From positions 1,178,001 through 1,242,000 of the forward strand of contig NZ_CP020821.1 of assembly GCF_002105755.1 (NCBI RefSeq): a stretch of DNA of 64,000 nt. The letters run 5' to 3'. A program made the translations under genes and the position numbers. Source of the stretch: Mycobacterium colombiense CECT 3035. GTDB lineage: Bacteria; Actinomycetota; Actinomycetes; Mycobacteriales; Mycobacteriaceae. The notes below the pieces were generated by a model, which searched no databases, was not told where the DNA came from, and saw only the letters and a program-made list of their open reading frames with translations. Shown in pieces: positions 1 through 10,700 of the stretch. The number at the start of each line of letters is the position of its first letter. Position 1 is the first letter of the stretch.

Positions 1-102
1 GCACACCGCGAAGGCCAGCGCGGCTGCGGCGACCACGAGGAGCCCGGGTGTTGGCGCGGGTCGGTCGGTGGTCCGATCGTGGTCGGCAGGATCGTGCCTC
101 AT
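1..102 (-). CDS. N-terminal fragment of a membrane or exported protein
   Basis: Only the first 34 codons lie in the window; the gene continues beyond base 1. The start is ATG at 102-100 (minus strand) with a good GAGGAGA ribosome site just upstream. The peptide has a charged, His/Asp/Arg-rich first 16 residues followed by a hydrophobic alanine/valine/leucine stretch (LLVVAAAALAFAV). This fits a signal peptide or first membrane helix. It lies about 100 bp downstream of the molybdopterin oxidoreductase on the same strand and may be its operon partner. No family can be named from this fragment. Confidence 0.55.
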   Translation of the reverse strand, partial: MRHDPADHDRTTDRPAPTPGLLVVAAAALAFAVC

Positions 103-203
103 GGCGTCTCCTCTGCTGTCACTTCCGTTTCGGCCCGATGTCCTCTAGCTACCCAAAGGGCCGTCGGGACAAACGACTTGGCGGAGGTAACGCGCGGTTA
201 CGC

Positions 204-2021
204 CTAGAGCGTTTGGTGGCGCCCGAAGTACTTGTGGTCTTCGCTGTAGCCGCCGTACCCGCTACCGATGTCGTGGTAGTCGGCGACGAACTCGATGCCC
301 TTGATCCACTTCACCAGCTTGAAGCCGTGCTGCAATTCGTTGCGCAGCCGCAGCGGCCTGCCGTGCATGTAGGGCAGCTGCTGGTCGTTCATGTTGTACG
401 CCAGCATCGTCATGTGGTGGTCCATCTGGCCGATGTGGTGGGCGTTGTAGTAGATGCCGCCGGTGGCGCCCAGCCCCATCGAGTAGAAGACCGCCCATTT
501 CGCCTCGGGCAGCGGTTTGACGATGTCCATGATCGTTTTCATCTGCACGCCGCCCCATTTGGCGACGCCCGACCACGCCTGGATGCAGAAGTGCTGGCTG
601 ATCTGCTCGTGGTAGGGCAGCGCCATCAGGTCCTCGAGCGAGAATTCCATCGGGTGCTCGACGAGCCCGTAGACCTTGAGCCGCCAGTCCTTGAAGTCGT
701 CGCGCTCCAGCTCCTTGTACTCGACGGTCTCCGGCAGGCGGCCGTTGCGCCAGTGATGCGGCGAGATGTCTTTTTCGGTGAAGGCGCCGGGCTTGGGGTC
801 CAGCTGCTCGAGCATCCGCTGGAAGGGGCCCACCAGTGCATACCCGACCCGTTGCACCACCCGGGGATGCTTGATGGTGAACGGAGTGGCCCAGACCCAC
901 GCGATCGCCGTGATCACCATCGCCAGCGAGAAGATCCCGAAACCGATCCAGCTGTTGTCGTCACGGGAGGCGAACATGTGGTTGAGGTTCCGCAGCGCCT
1001 CGGTCGTCAGCACCATCGTGACGTGCACCAGGATGAAGAACAGGAAATAGACCAGCACCACGAAGTGCAGCGACCGGGCGTGCTGGATGCTCAGCCGCTT
1101 GCTGAGCCAGTGCACCCGCTGGGACAGCGCGGGCGACATGCCCAGGCCGGTGATCAGCGCGGCCGGGGCGGCGATGAAGACGGTGGTGAAATAGGCCAGC
1201 AGCTGCAGGCCGTTGTAGGCGACCCAGCCGTTGTCGGTCGGCCAGTCCAGCGACAGGTACTGAATGGCCACCGACGCCGCGTTCGGGAAGACGTCCCAGC
1301 TCATCGGCACGATGTGGCGCCACTGACCGGTGGCGAACAACAGCACGTAGAAGACGGCCCCGTTGACGAGCCACAGCACGTCGATGCCCAGGTGCCACCA
1401 ACGGGCCAGGCCGATCGAGTGCCGGAAGCCGGGCAGCCCCAACTGCGGCGGCAGGGCGACGGTGTCGGCGTTGGCGGTCCACAACTCGTCGTCCGGAACC
1501 GGCGGACCCACCCGCAGCCACTCGTCCTTGCCGGGGGTGGCGTTGCGGCTGAAGTAAAGGCGGGGATGGTCGCAGAGGATCTGGATGCCCGTCCTGATGA
1601 TGAACATCATCATGAAGAGGTTGAAGAAGTGCGTCCAGCCGATCCACGCGGGCAGGCCGGGGGGCACGCCGGTGCTGTCCGATCCGGGGTAGCGCTGGAT
1701 GAACGACTGCACCGCCGGCACGTTGTGCAGGCCTTTGCCGACCGCGATCCCGGCGATCAGCACGGCAAACCCGATGGGGATCAGCCAGAGCAGGTTGAAC
1801 CATCGGTCGCGGCCGATGCGCAGCTTCGGGGCGGTGGCCCGCCTGGTGAGATCGAAGCCGCCACCGTAGTGCTCCACATCGATGATGTCTTCGGCGGTGT
1901 GTATCTCGTTGCGGTAGTCCGGGTTCGACGTCAGCGGCGTGCCCACTGCCAGCGTCGATACCGAGCCGCTCTGCGCCGCTCGCCCTCCACCGGTCCCCGC
2001 GGAATCAACGGTGTTCGTCAC
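204..2021 (-). CDS. Cytochrome b561-type / molybdopterin-dependent oxidoreductase fusion protein
   Basis: A 605-residue fusion. Residues about 75-380 form a multi-helix membrane domain with histidines suited to haem ligation (for example H131, H210, H319, H333), like cytochrome b561/b6 subunits. Residues about 430-605 resemble the sulfite-oxidase/YedY molybdopterin-binding fold, and C479 in the segment HFCIQAWSG is the likely Mo-ligating cysteine. The family normally oxidises or reduces small oxo-compounds; having the haem domain on the same chain suggests direct exchange of electrons with the quinone pool. The GTG start at 2021 was chosen because the N-terminus is a short hydrophilic leader before the first helix. 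The substrate cannot be told from sequence. Confidence 0.8.
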   Translation of the reverse strand: MTNTVDSAGTGGGRAAQSGSVSTLAVGTPLTSNPDYRNEIHTAEDIIDVEHYGGGFDLTRRATAPKLRIGRDRWFNLLWLIPIGFAVLIAGIAVGKGLHNVPAVQSFIQRYPGSDSTGVPPGLPAWIGWTHFFNLFMMMFIIRTGIQILCDHPRLYFSRNATPGKDEWLRVGPPVPDDELWTANADTVALPPQLGLPGFRHSIGLARWWHLGIDVLWLVNGAVFYVLLFATGQWRHIVPMSWDVFPNAASVAIQYLSLDWPTDNGWVAYNGLQLLAYFTTVFIAAPAALITGLGMSPALSQRVHWLSKRLSIQHARSLHFVVLVYFLFFILVHVTMVLTTEALRNLNHMFASRDDNSWIGFGIFSLAMVITAIAWVWATPFTIKHPRVVQRVGYALVGPFQRMLEQLDPKPGAFTEKDISPHHWRNGRLPETVEYKELERDDFKDWRLKVYGLVEHPMEFSLEDLMALPYHEQISQHFCIQAWSGVAKWGGVQMKTIMDIVKPLPEAKWAVFYSMGLGATGGIYYNAHHIGQMDHHMTMLAYNMNDQQLPYMHGRPLRLRNELQHGFKLVKWIKGIEFVADYHDIGSGYGGYSEDHKYFGRHQTL

Positions 2022-2254
2022 GCGGCCGAAATTACACGAATGCCCCTGGATTAATTAGAGGCAATCAGGGAACGAAACCTCTGCTCGCGGCGCCCGCACG
2101 GCGAGGAACGCCCGCTGCGCGGGCGGATCGCGCAAAATCCGGCCGAGTGACGGCGGCGTTAGCCGCACCTGCCCAAAGAAACCGGTTATTTGCTCCGCAG
2201 ATACGAACCGATGAGTTTTGCTGTGAGTGTCCGCATAATCTGCTGCCAACACGC

Positions 2255-2725
2255 CTAAGCGGGGTCGTGTGGCAGCACCCGGCGCGCCGGGCGGGTCTCG
2301 ATGGCGAGGACCGTCAGCGCCCGGCGTCCGATCCGCCAGCCCGCGTCGGTCAACGCGTACTCGTCGTCGTAACGCAGGTGCCAGGCCACGTCCATCGGCT
2401 CGCCGTCGCGCTCGGTCCAGTGGTGCGCGACGCACGCGACCCGCCCGCGGGCGGTGCCGGGGTGGGGGGCCGCGTCGTACACCTCACCGACGATCGCGTG
2501 CTCGGTGCGGGTGACGGCGGCGACCACCGCGACGGCGTCGGTGATGGCGTCGTGGCCGCGATGCGAATGGATCGGCAACAGATCGGCCGGCGGTGCCGGC
2601 AGCACCAGTTCGGCGTCCGCTGTGAAAAGAGTTGCAACGGAAGTGAATTCGCGATCATCGACGTGGGCGGCGTACCGGTGCACCAGGTCGCTCAATGCCG
2701 CCCGTTGGTCGGCCGACAGCGTCAT
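2255..2725 (-). CDS. SnoaL-like / NTF2-fold protein
   Basis: About 156 residues with the SnoaL/NTF2-like pattern: an N-terminal helix (LSDLVHRYAAHVDDREF), then LFTADAELVLP and a C-terminal beta-rich part with AWHLRYDDEYALTDAGWRIGRR. Such small alpha+beta barrels act as isomerases, hydrolases or ligand-binding proteins in polyketide, steroid or aromatic metabolism. An upstream in-frame start exists, but ATG at 2725 overlaps the stop of the preceding LLM gene as ATGA, so the two are translationally coupled and probably act in one pathway. Family assignment is good; the substrate is unknown. Confidence 0.75.
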   Translation of the reverse strand: MTLSADQRAALSDLVHRYAAHVDDREFTSVATLFTADAELVLPAPPADLLPIHSHRGHDAITDAVAVVAAVTRTEHAIVGEVYDAAPHPGTARGRVACVAHHWTERDGEPMDVAWHLRYDDEYALTDAGWRIGRRALTVLAIETRPARRVLPHDPA

Positions 2726-3603
2726 GATTTGAGGGACAGCCGTTGCGCGCACGCCGACAACAGGTCTTTGGCCTGCTCGATGTCGGTGGTCGGCGGCATG
2801 GCCAGCACCAGGCGGTCGGCACCCTGATCCGCGAGGGCGGCCGCGCGCTCGGCGTCGATCTTGGCGACGGCGTGCCCCAGCGACACCTCCAGCGCCGCCG
2901 GATCGCGGCCGGCCGCCCTGGCCTCGTCGCGCATGAGCGCGATCAGCGACGCGAGGCGCGGCCCGGTCACCCCCAGCGGCTGGAAGCCGTCACCGAGGCG
3001 CCCGGCGCGGCGCGCGGCGGCCCGGCTGTGCCCGCCGATGTGAATCGGGAGACCTTCGGCCGCAACGGGTTTCGGATAACACATGACGTCGTCGAAGGTG
3101 AAGAATTCCCCCGCGAAGGACGCCCCGCCGGACCGCTGGGCCCACAACTCGCGCATCACGGCCAGCTGCTCGTCGGCCCGTCGGCCCCGGCTGTCGAAAT
3201 CCGCGCCGCAGGCGGCCAGCTCCTCCTTCAGCCAGCCCACGCCCACGCACAGGCGCAGCCTGCCGCCGGACAGCGCGTCGACCGTGGCGGCCCGCTTGGC
3301 CAGCACCACCGGGTGGTGGTTGGGCAGGACCAGCACCCCGGTGGCCAGCCCCAGGCGGCTGGTCTGGCCGGCCAGAAATGCAAGCAGGTCAAGCGGATCC
3401 GGGATCGGGCAGTCCGGCGCCAGCCCGACGCGTCCCGAATCGTCGTAGGGATACACGCTGTCGTAGCGGGTGAGCAGCACGGTGTGCTCGACGACGACGA
3501 TCGACTCGAACCCGCAGGCTTCGAGGTGGCGCGCGAAGGCCACCATCCAGGCGGGGTCCGCGGTGACACCGTCGGCGACCGGGGCCACCACTGAGACCTT
3601 CAT
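2722..3603 (-). CDS. LLM-class F420-dependent oxidoreductase
   Basis: A 293-residue luciferase-like monooxygenase-fold (TIM barrel) protein. The N-terminal MKVSVVAPVAD strand, the ESIVVVEHTVLL segment, the LATGVLVLPNHHPVVLAKRAATVDALSGGRLRLCVGVGW block split over the next strands, and the GLPIHIGGHS motif are typical of mycobacterial F420-dependent LLM enzymes. The start is ATG at 3603. Longer upstream frames run into the malQ 3' end and have no family similarity. The gene overlaps the SnoaL-like gene by ATGA, giving a two-gene operon. The F420 cofactor is inferred from the family; the reaction is not known. Confidence 0.8.
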   Translation of the reverse strand: MKVSVVAPVADGVTADPAWMVAFARHLEACGFESIVVVEHTVLLTRYDSVYPYDDSGRVGLAPDCPIPDPLDLLAFLAGQTSRLGLATGVLVLPNHHPVVLAKRAATVDALSGGRLRLCVGVGWLKEELAACGADFDSRGRRADEQLAVMRELWAQRSGGASFAGEFFTFDDVMCYPKPVAAEGLPIHIGGHSRAAARRAGRLGDGFQPLGVTGPRLASLIALMRDEARAAGRDPAALEVSLGHAVAKIDAERAAALADQGADRLVLAMPPTTDIEQAKDLLSACAQRLSLKS

Positions 3604-3638
3604 GGTTTTCGAAGCTAACAAGGCACCCGACAGGGCGA

Positions 3639-5795
3639 CTAGCGGGTCGCGGTTTCGGCGGCGACGGGCGCGATCGCGGCGCGTACGGCTTCGGCGAGCG
3701 TGGCGGTGCGCGGGTCGGTGAAGACGTCCTCGAGCATCACCGCGCTCCCGTCGGGGCCCGTCAACGGCACCCGCCAGTTGGGGTATTCGTCGGTGGTGCC
3801 GGGCTGATTCTGGGTCCGGCGGTCGCCCACGGCGTCGGTCAGCGCCACCCCTAGTAGCCGCGACGGGGTCCGGCCCAGGTAGCGGTACAGCGCGATGACC
3901 ACCCGCTCGGGGTCGTCGTCGCCGTCCTCGAGCAACCCGACCCGGCGCAGCTCTGCCATCCACGCCGCCAGCTCCGTCCGGTCGGACTCGAGTTCCTCTT
4001 CGACGGGACGGGTCAGCAGCCCCAGCGAATCCCGCAGGCGCACATGGTCGCCCGCCAGATAGCCGGCGGTCGGCGGCAGGTCGTGCGTGGTGACCGAGGA
4101 CAGGCAGTACTCACGCCAGCGCTCGGCCGGCAGGGGGCCGCCGTTTCCGTCGCGGTCCAGCTCGAACCAGAGGATCGAGGTGCCCAGCAGGCCGCGCAGC
4201 AAGAGGTAGTCGCGCACCCACGGCTCGACCGTGCCGAGGTCCTCCCCGACGACGACCGCGCCCGCCCGGTGCGCCTCGAGCGCGACGATGCCGATCATGG
4301 CCTCGTGGTCGTACCGCACGTACGTGCCTTCGGTGGGCGAGCTGCCGCGCGGGATCCACCAGAGCCGGAACAAGCCGATGATGTGGTCGATGCGCACGCC
4401 GCCGGCATGCCGGAGCACCGCGCGGATCAGCGCGCGAAACGGCCGATATTCGTGTTCGTCCAATCGGTCTGGCCGCCAGGGGGGTTGGGACCAGTCCTGG
4501 CCGAGCTGATTGAACTCGTCCGGTGGCGCGCCCGCGGTGACGCCCAGCGCCATCACGTCCTGCAGCGCCCACGCGTCCGCGCCGTTGGGGTGCACGCCGA
4601 CGGCCAGGTCATGCATGACGCCCAACGACATGCCGGCCCGGATCGCCTGTGACTGCGCGGCGGCCAGCTGCTCGTCGAGTTGCCACTGCAGCCAGCGGTG
4701 GAAATCGACTGTGTCCGAATGCTTTTTGGCGAAGTCCGCAACCCCCGAGGCGTCCGGGTGCTGTAGCTCCCCGGGCCAGGAGTGCCAGTCGGCGCCGTAC
4801 TTCTCGGCCAACGCGCACCAGGTGGCGAAGTCGTCGAGCGCGCGGCCCTCCCGGTCGCGGAACGCGGCGTAGGACAGCTCCCTGCCCGCCGATCGCGGTT
4901 CTTGGTGCAACAGCTTGAGTGCGACCCGCTTGGCCGCCCACGAGCCGTCGCGGTCGATGGCGTCGACGCGGGCGGCGCGCTGCTGCACCTCGGAGCGCAG
5001 CCGGCGGACCCGGCTGCGCTTGGTCAGATCGGCGAATTCGGGGATCGCCTCGACGTGAAGATAAATCGGGTTGACGAAGCGGCGCGACGTCGGCAGGTAG
5101 GGCGACGGCTCCATCGGTGTGGTCGGCGCCGCCGCGTGCAGCGGATTGACCAAGAGATAGTCGGCGCCGTGGCGCGAGGCCGACCACACCGCCAGGTCGG
5201 TCAGGTCGGTCAGGTCGCCGATGCCCCACGACTGCCGCGACCGCACGCTGTAGAGCTGGGCGGCCAGGCCCCACGCGCGCCGGGCGCCGAGCCGCTCCGG
5301 CAGCCCGAGCCAGTCCGGCGTGACGATCAGCGCGGTGCTGGCCTCGGAGTCGCCGGAACGCAGGTGCACCCGGTGGTAGCCCAGCGGCAGATCGGAGGGC
5401 AGCAGAAAGCTGGCCTCACCCACCCAGCGGCCGTCGAGGTCGAACGGTGGGGTGAAGTTGTCGACCTGTTCGACGCCGCCGCGCACCGTGCCGTCTTCGA
5501 GCTGCAACCACACCTCGGCCGGATCGCCATGGGTGACGTGCGCCCAGAACCGGATGGGCTCGCCGGTACGCCCGACGATGGTCGCCGGCAGCCGGCGCGC
5601 CCAGTGCGCGCGCAGCTTGGCGGTCAGCGCGACGTTGCGCTCCTGCTCGTTGTCGGCGGCGACGCCGAGGGCGCCCAGCACGGCCTTCAGCGTGGCCTCG
5701 GAAACCCGCACCCGCCGGCCGGTCCAGTCCTCGTACTCCGTCGCGATGCCGTACCTCCGGGCGAGTTCGATCAGCGACGGCGCGAGTTCAGTCAT
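3639..5795 (-). CDS. malQ: 4-alpha-glucanotransferase (amylomaltase)
   Basis: A 718-residue GH77 enzyme that transfers glucan chains between maltodextrins in glycogen/maltose metabolism; cytosolic. Visible family features are the QLYSVRSRQSWGIGDL entry motif, SPYLPTSRRFVNPIYL, the nucleophile region GGVRIDHIIGLFRLW (Asp of RIDH), the acid/base region VVGEDLGTVE (Glu of GEDLG) and the third carboxylate in TTHDLPPTAGYL. The start is ATG at 5795 (MTELAPSLIELARRYGI), matching the usual length of about 720 residues. It is the last conserved gene before ESX-5, as Rv1781c is in M. tuberculosis. Confidence 0.95.
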   Translation of the reverse strand: MTELAPSLIELARRYGIATEYEDWTGRRVRVSEATLKAVLGALGVAADNEQERNVALTAKLRAHWARRLPATIVGRTGEPIRFWAHVTHGDPAEVWLQLEDGTVRGGVEQVDNFTPPFDLDGRWVGEASFLLPSDLPLGYHRVHLRSGDSEASTALIVTPDWLGLPERLGARRAWGLAAQLYSVRSRQSWGIGDLTDLTDLAVWSASRHGADYLLVNPLHAAAPTTPMEPSPYLPTSRRFVNPIYLHVEAIPEFADLTKRSRVRRLRSEVQQRAARVDAIDRDGSWAAKRVALKLLHQEPRSAGRELSYAAFRDREGRALDDFATWCALAEKYGADWHSWPGELQHPDASGVADFAKKHSDTVDFHRWLQWQLDEQLAAAQSQAIRAGMSLGVMHDLAVGVHPNGADAWALQDVMALGVTAGAPPDEFNQLGQDWSQPPWRPDRLDEHEYRPFRALIRAVLRHAGGVRIDHIIGLFRLWWIPRGSSPTEGTYVRYDHEAMIGIVALEAHRAGAVVVGEDLGTVEPWVRDYLLLRGLLGTSILWFELDRDGNGGPLPAERWREYCLSSVTTHDLPPTAGYLAGDHVRLRDSLGLLTRPVEEELESDRTELAAWMAELRRVGLLEDGDDDPERVVIALYRYLGRTPSRLLGVALTDAVGDRRTQNQPGTTDEYPNWRVPLTGPDGSAVMLEDVFTDPRTATLAEAVRAAIAPVAAETATR

Positions 5796-6219
5796 AGGGC
5801 CATCTTGCTGCCAGGATTCGCGGCCGGGCGACTCGGACGCGGCCCGAGTTGGCCCATTCTTTGCTGTGGTGTGGCCTGCCATTCATTTACGGCGACTCCC
5901 GAGAACGGTTCGGTGCGCTCGACAGGACGAAAGGCCGCGCGGCCACTACGATGCTCCGAGGAGACGAAAAGTGTCCGGTCGGCTCATCCGCGGGGGAACG
6001 AAACTGCCAGCTCAGTGGCGCGCGCCGGCGCCGTCCTGGCGGGCGGCCCCGGGCGGGGAACGCGGTCGGCTTCGGGTGCATAAACAGATGTAGAAGTGAA
6101 TGGCTTTGGCGCCGCGTGGCGAGGTCCGCGCAGGTGCCTTACGGTTGTCATGTAATTCGCGCTGGATCACTTCAGCGGGACAATATCCAGGCGCATCAGT
6201 AGACCGGATGGTGAATTAA
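5796..6219. other. Divergent intergenic region malQ / eccB5
   Basis: 424 bp between the divergent starts of malQ and eccB5, so it should hold promoters for both. No convincing protein-coding frame is seen. A TACGAT hexamer near 5948 could be a -10 element reading towards eccB5, but no well-spaced -35 goes with it. An in-frame stop (TAA at 6217-6219) sits immediately before the eccB5 GTG, which fixes that start. Confidence 0.5.
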
Positions 6220-7737
6220 GTGGCGGAAGAGAGTCGCGGGCAGCGCGGGTCGGGGTACGGCCTCGGGTTGTCGACCCGGACCCAGGTGACCGGCTACCAG
6301 TTCCTTGCGCGCCGGACCGCGATGGCGCTGACCCGGTGGCGCGTCCGCATGGAGGTCGAACCCGGCCGGCGCCAGAACCTGGCCGTGGTGGCGTCGATCT
6401 CCGCCGCGCTGGTGATCTGCCTCGGCGCGCTGCTGTACTCCTTCATCAGCCCGGCCGGCCAGATCAACGAGTCGCCGATCATCGCCGACCGCGACTCGGG
6501 CGCCCTGTATGTCCGCGTCGGCGAGAAGTTGTACCCGGCGCTGAACCTGGCGTCGGCCCGCCTCATCACCGGCCGCCCCGACAATCCGCACCTGGTCAAG
6601 TCCAACCAGATCGCCAGCCTGCCGCGCGGCCCGATGGTGGGCATCCCAGGTGCGCCGTCCAGCTTCCACCCGACCAGCCCGGACGCGTCGTCCTGGCTGG
6701 TGTGCGACACCGTGGCGAACTCGACCGGCGCCGGGGCACCGTCCGGCGTGACGGTGACGGTGATCGACGGCAACCCCGATCTGAGCAACCACCGGCGGGT
6801 GCTGACCGGGTCGGACGCGGTGGTGCTGAACTACGGCGGGGACGCCTGGGTGATCCGGGACGGACGTCGCTCCCGCATCGACGGGTCGAACCGATCGGTG
6901 CTGCTGCCGCTGGGCCTCACCCCCGAGCAGGTCAGCATGGCCAAGCCGATGAGCCGCGCCCTGTATGACGCGTTGCCGGTGGGTCCGGAACTGACCGTGC
7001 CGCAGATCCAGAACGCCGGTGCCGGGGCGTCGTTCCCGAACGCGCCGGGTCCGATCGGCACGGTGATCGTCACCCCGCAAATCAGTGGGCCGCAACAGTA
7101 TTCGTTGGTGCTGGCCGACGGTGTGCAGACGCTGCCGCCGCTGGTGGCGCAGATCCTGCAGAACGCCGGGCCGGGCAACACCAAGCCGGTGACCGTGGAG
7201 CCGTCCGCCCTGGCGAAGATGCCGGTGGTCAACAAGCTGGATCTGTCGTCCTACCCGGACGCGCCGCTGAACGTGATGGACATTCGCGAGAACCCGGCGA
7301 CCTGCTGGTGGTGGCAGAAGACCTCCGGTGAGAACCGGGCCCGCGTCCAGGTCATCTCGGGCGCGACCATCCCGGTCGAGCAGAAGGACGTCAACAAGGT
7401 GGTGTCGCTGGTCAAGGCCGACACCACGGGCCGCGAAGCCGACCAGGTCTTCTTCGGGCCCGACTACGCGAACTTCGTGGCCGTCACCGGAAACGACCCC
7501 GGAGCCAAGACGACCGAATCGTTGTGGTGGCTCACGGACGCGGGCGCGCGGTTCGGAATCGACGACACCCGCGAGGTACGAGAAGCGTTGGGCCTGAAGA
7601 CGAAACCGGGCCTGGCACCGTGGGTCGCGCTGCGGCTGCTGCCGCAGGGCCCGACCTTGTCGCGGGCCGATGCGCTGGTGGAGCACGACACGCTACCGAT
7701 GGATATGTCCCCAGGAGAGTTGGCGGTACCGAAGTGA
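6220..7737 (+). CDS. eccB5: ESX-5 type VII secretion membrane component EccB5
   Basis: A 505-residue bitopic membrane protein of the ESX-5 core complex. A cytosolic N-terminus with the family signature QVTGYQFLARR is followed by one transmembrane helix at about residues 53-76 and a large periplasmic domain built of repeated beta-rich segments. The GTG start at 6220 is forced by an in-frame stop directly upstream. The 3' end overlaps eccC5 as GTGA, showing translational coupling. It anchors the hexameric EccB/C/D/E channel for PE/PPE and Esx export. Orthologue of Rv1782. Confidence 0.96.
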   Translation: MAEESRGQRGSGYGLGLSTRTQVTGYQFLARRTAMALTRWRVRMEVEPGRRQNLAVVASISAALVICLGALLYSFISPAGQINESPIIADRDSGALYVRVGEKLYPALNLASARLITGRPDNPHLVKSNQIASLPRGPMVGIPGAPSSFHPTSPDASSWLVCDTVANSTGAGAPSGVTVTVIDGNPDLSNHRRVLTGSDAVVLNYGGDAWVIRDGRRSRIDGSNRSVLLPLGLTPEQVSMAKPMSRALYDALPVGPELTVPQIQNAGAGASFPNAPGPIGTVIVTPQISGPQQYSLVLADGVQTLPPLVAQILQNAGPGNTKPVTVEPSALAKMPVVNKLDLSSYPDAPLNVMDIRENPATCWWWQKTSGENRARVQVISGATIPVEQKDVNKVVSLVKADTTGREADQVFFGPDYANFVAVTGNDPGAKTTESLWWLTDAGARFGIDDTREVREALGLKTKPGLAPWVALRLLPQGPTLSRADALVEHDTLPMDMSPGELAVPK

Positions 7738-10700
7738 AACGTGGATTTGCCCGGCCGACGCCGGAGAAGCCTCCGGTAATCAAGCCGGAGAACATCGTCC
7801 TTCCGACGCCGTTGAGCATCCCGCCGCCGGAAGGCAAGCCCTGGTGGCTGATCGTGGTCGGCGTCGTGGTGGTCGGCCTGCTGATCGGTATGGTCGCGAT
7901 GACCTTCGCCAGCGGTTCGCACGTGTTCGGCGGCGCCGGATCGATCTTCCCGATCTTCATGATCGGTGGCGTTGCGATGATGATGTTCGGCGGCCGGTTC
8001 GGCGGCCAGCAGCAGATGAGCCGCCCCAAGCTGGACTCGATGCGCGCCCAGTTCATGCTGATGCTGGACATGCTGCGCGAGACCGCCCACGAGTCGGCCG
8101 ACAGCATGGACGCCAACTACCGGTGGTTCCACCCGGCGCCCACCACGCTCGCCGCCGCGGTGGGGTCGTCGCGGATGTGGGAACGCAAGCCCGACGGCAA
8201 GGACCTGAACTTCGGCGTGGTCCGCGTCGGCGTCGGTATGACGCGTCCCGAGGTGACCTGGGGTGAGCCCCAGAACATGCCGACCGACATCGAACTCGAG
8301 CCGGTGACCGGTAAGGCGCTGCAGGAATTCGGCCGCTACCAAAGCGTCGTCTACAACCTGCCCAAGATGATCTCGGTGCTGGTCGAGCCCTGGTACTCGC
8401 TGGCCGGGGACCGCGAGCAGGTGGCGGGGCTGATGCGGGCGATCATCTGCCAGCTGGCGTTCTCGCACGGGCCCGACCACATGCGCATGATCGTGGTCAG
8501 TTCGAACCCGGAGGACTGGGACTGGGTGAAGTGGCTGCCGCACTTCGGCGACCCGCGCCGCCAGGACGCCGCCGGCAACGCCCGCATGGTCTACAGCTCG
8601 GTGCGCGAGTTCGCCGCCGAGCAGGCCGAATTGTTCGCCGGCCGTGGCTCTTTCACCCCCCGGCACGCCAGTTCGTCGGCCCAGACGCCGACCCCGCACA
8701 CCGTGATCATCGCCGACGTCGTCGACCCGCAATGGGAGTACGTGATCAGCGGCGAGGGTGTCGACGGGGTGACGTTCTTCGACCTGACCGGTTCCGCGAT
8801 GTGGAGCGCCGTCCCGGAGCGCACGCTGCGGTTCGACGAGAAGGGTGTGATCGAGGCGCTGCCCCGCGACCGCGACACCTGGATGGTCATCGACGAGAAG
8901 CCCTGGTTCTTCGCCCTCACCGACCACATCAGCGCCGCCGAAGCCGAGGAGTTCGCGCAGAAGCTGGCGCGCTGGCGACTCGCCGAGGCGTACGAGGAGA
9001 TCGGGCAGCGGGTGGCGCACATCGGCGCCCGAGACATCCTGTCCTACTACGGAATCGACGATCCGGGCCGCATCGACTTCGAGTCGCTGTGGGGTAGCCG
9101 CAACGACTCGATGGGCCGGTCCCGGTTGCGGGCGCCGTTCGGTGTCCGCTCCGACAACGGCGAGCTGCTGTTCCTGGACATGAAGTCGCTCGACGAGGGC
9201 GGTGACGGCCCGCACGGCGTCATGTCCGGTACGACCGGTTCGGGTAAATCGACCCTGGTGCGAACCGTGATCGAGTCGCTGATGCTCAGCCACCCGCCGG
9301 AGGAGCTGCAGTTCGTGCTGGCCGACCTCAAGGGTGGGTCGGCGGTCAAGCCGTTCGCCGGCGTGCCGCACGTCTCCCGGATCATCACCGACCTGGAAGA
9401 GGACCAGGCGTTGATGGAGCGGTTCCTGGACGCGCTGTGGGGTGAGATCGCCCGCCGCAAGGCGATCTGCGACAGCGCCGGTGTGGACGACGCCAAGGAG
9501 TACAACTCGGTGCGCGGCCGGATGCGGGCCCGCGGCCAGGACATGGCGCCGCTGCCGATGCTGGTGGTGGTCATCGACGAGTTCTACGAGTGGTTCCGCA
9601 TCATGCCGACCGCGGTCGACGTCCTCGACTCGATCGGCCGTCAGGGTCGCGCCTACTGGATCCACCTGATGATGGCCTCGCAGACGATCGAGAGCCGCGC
9701 CGAAAAGCTCATGGAGAACATGGGTTACCGGTTGGTGCTGAAGGCACGCACCGCCGGCGCGGCGCAGGCGGCCGGTGTGCCGAACGCGGTCAACCTGCCC
9801 GCGCAGGCGGGCCTGGGCTACTTCCGCCGCAGCCTGGAAGACATCACCCGGTTCCAGGCCGAATTCCTGTGGCGGGACTACTTCCCGCGCGGCCTCACCG
9901 ACGACGGAGACGAGGCGCCGACGCTGGTGCACAGCATCGACTACGTCCGCCCGCAGCTGTTCACCAACTCGTTCACGCCGCTGGAAGTCAGCGTCGGGGG
10001 ACCGGACGTCGCCACTCCCGCCATCCCGGCCGACGGCGAACCGCTGCCGATCGAGGCGGCCGAGGACGACGATGCCGAAGGGATCCGGACGCCCAAGGTG
10101 GGCACGGTCATCATCGACCAGCTGCGCAAGATCGACTTCCAGCCGTACCGGCTGTGGCAGCCGCCGCTGAACCAGCCGGTCGCGATCGACGAACTGGTCA
10201 ACCGGTTCCTCGGCCACCCCTGGCAGCAGGACTACGGCACCGCGCAGGATCTGGTCTTCCCGATCGGGATCATCGACCGTCCGTTCAAGCACGACCAGCC
10301 GCCGTGGACGGTCGACACGTCGGGGCCCGGTGCCAACGTCTTGATCCTGGGTGCCGGTGGTTCGGGTAAGACGACCGCGCTGCAGACCCTGATCTGTTCG
10401 GCGGCGCTGACCCACACGCCCGAGCAGATTCAGTTCTACTGCCTGGCCTACAGCAGCACCGCGCTGACCACCGTCGCCCGGCTGCCCCACGTCGGTGAGG
10501 TGGCCGGTCCGACCGACCCCTACGGCGTCCGCCGCACGGTCGCCGAACTGCTGGCGCTGGTGCGGGAGCGCAAGCGCAGCTTCCTGGAGTACGGGATCGC
10601 CTCGATGGAGGTGTTCCGGCGGCGCAAGTTCGGCGACGAGCCCGGCCCGGTCCCCAACGACGGCTTCGGCGACGTCTACCTGGTGGTGGACAACTACCGC

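Noticed and set aside
158..180. Possible DosR box near AAAGGGCCGTCGGGACAAA
   Set aside because: The half-sites are in the wrong relation to the DosR consensus, and its position downstream of a stop makes control unlikely.
48..2054. Long plus-strand open frame (over 660 codons) opposite the molybdopterin oxidoreductase
   Set aside because: It is the GC-rich mirror of a real gene: Val/Arg/His/Gln-rich with no domain or sensible start.
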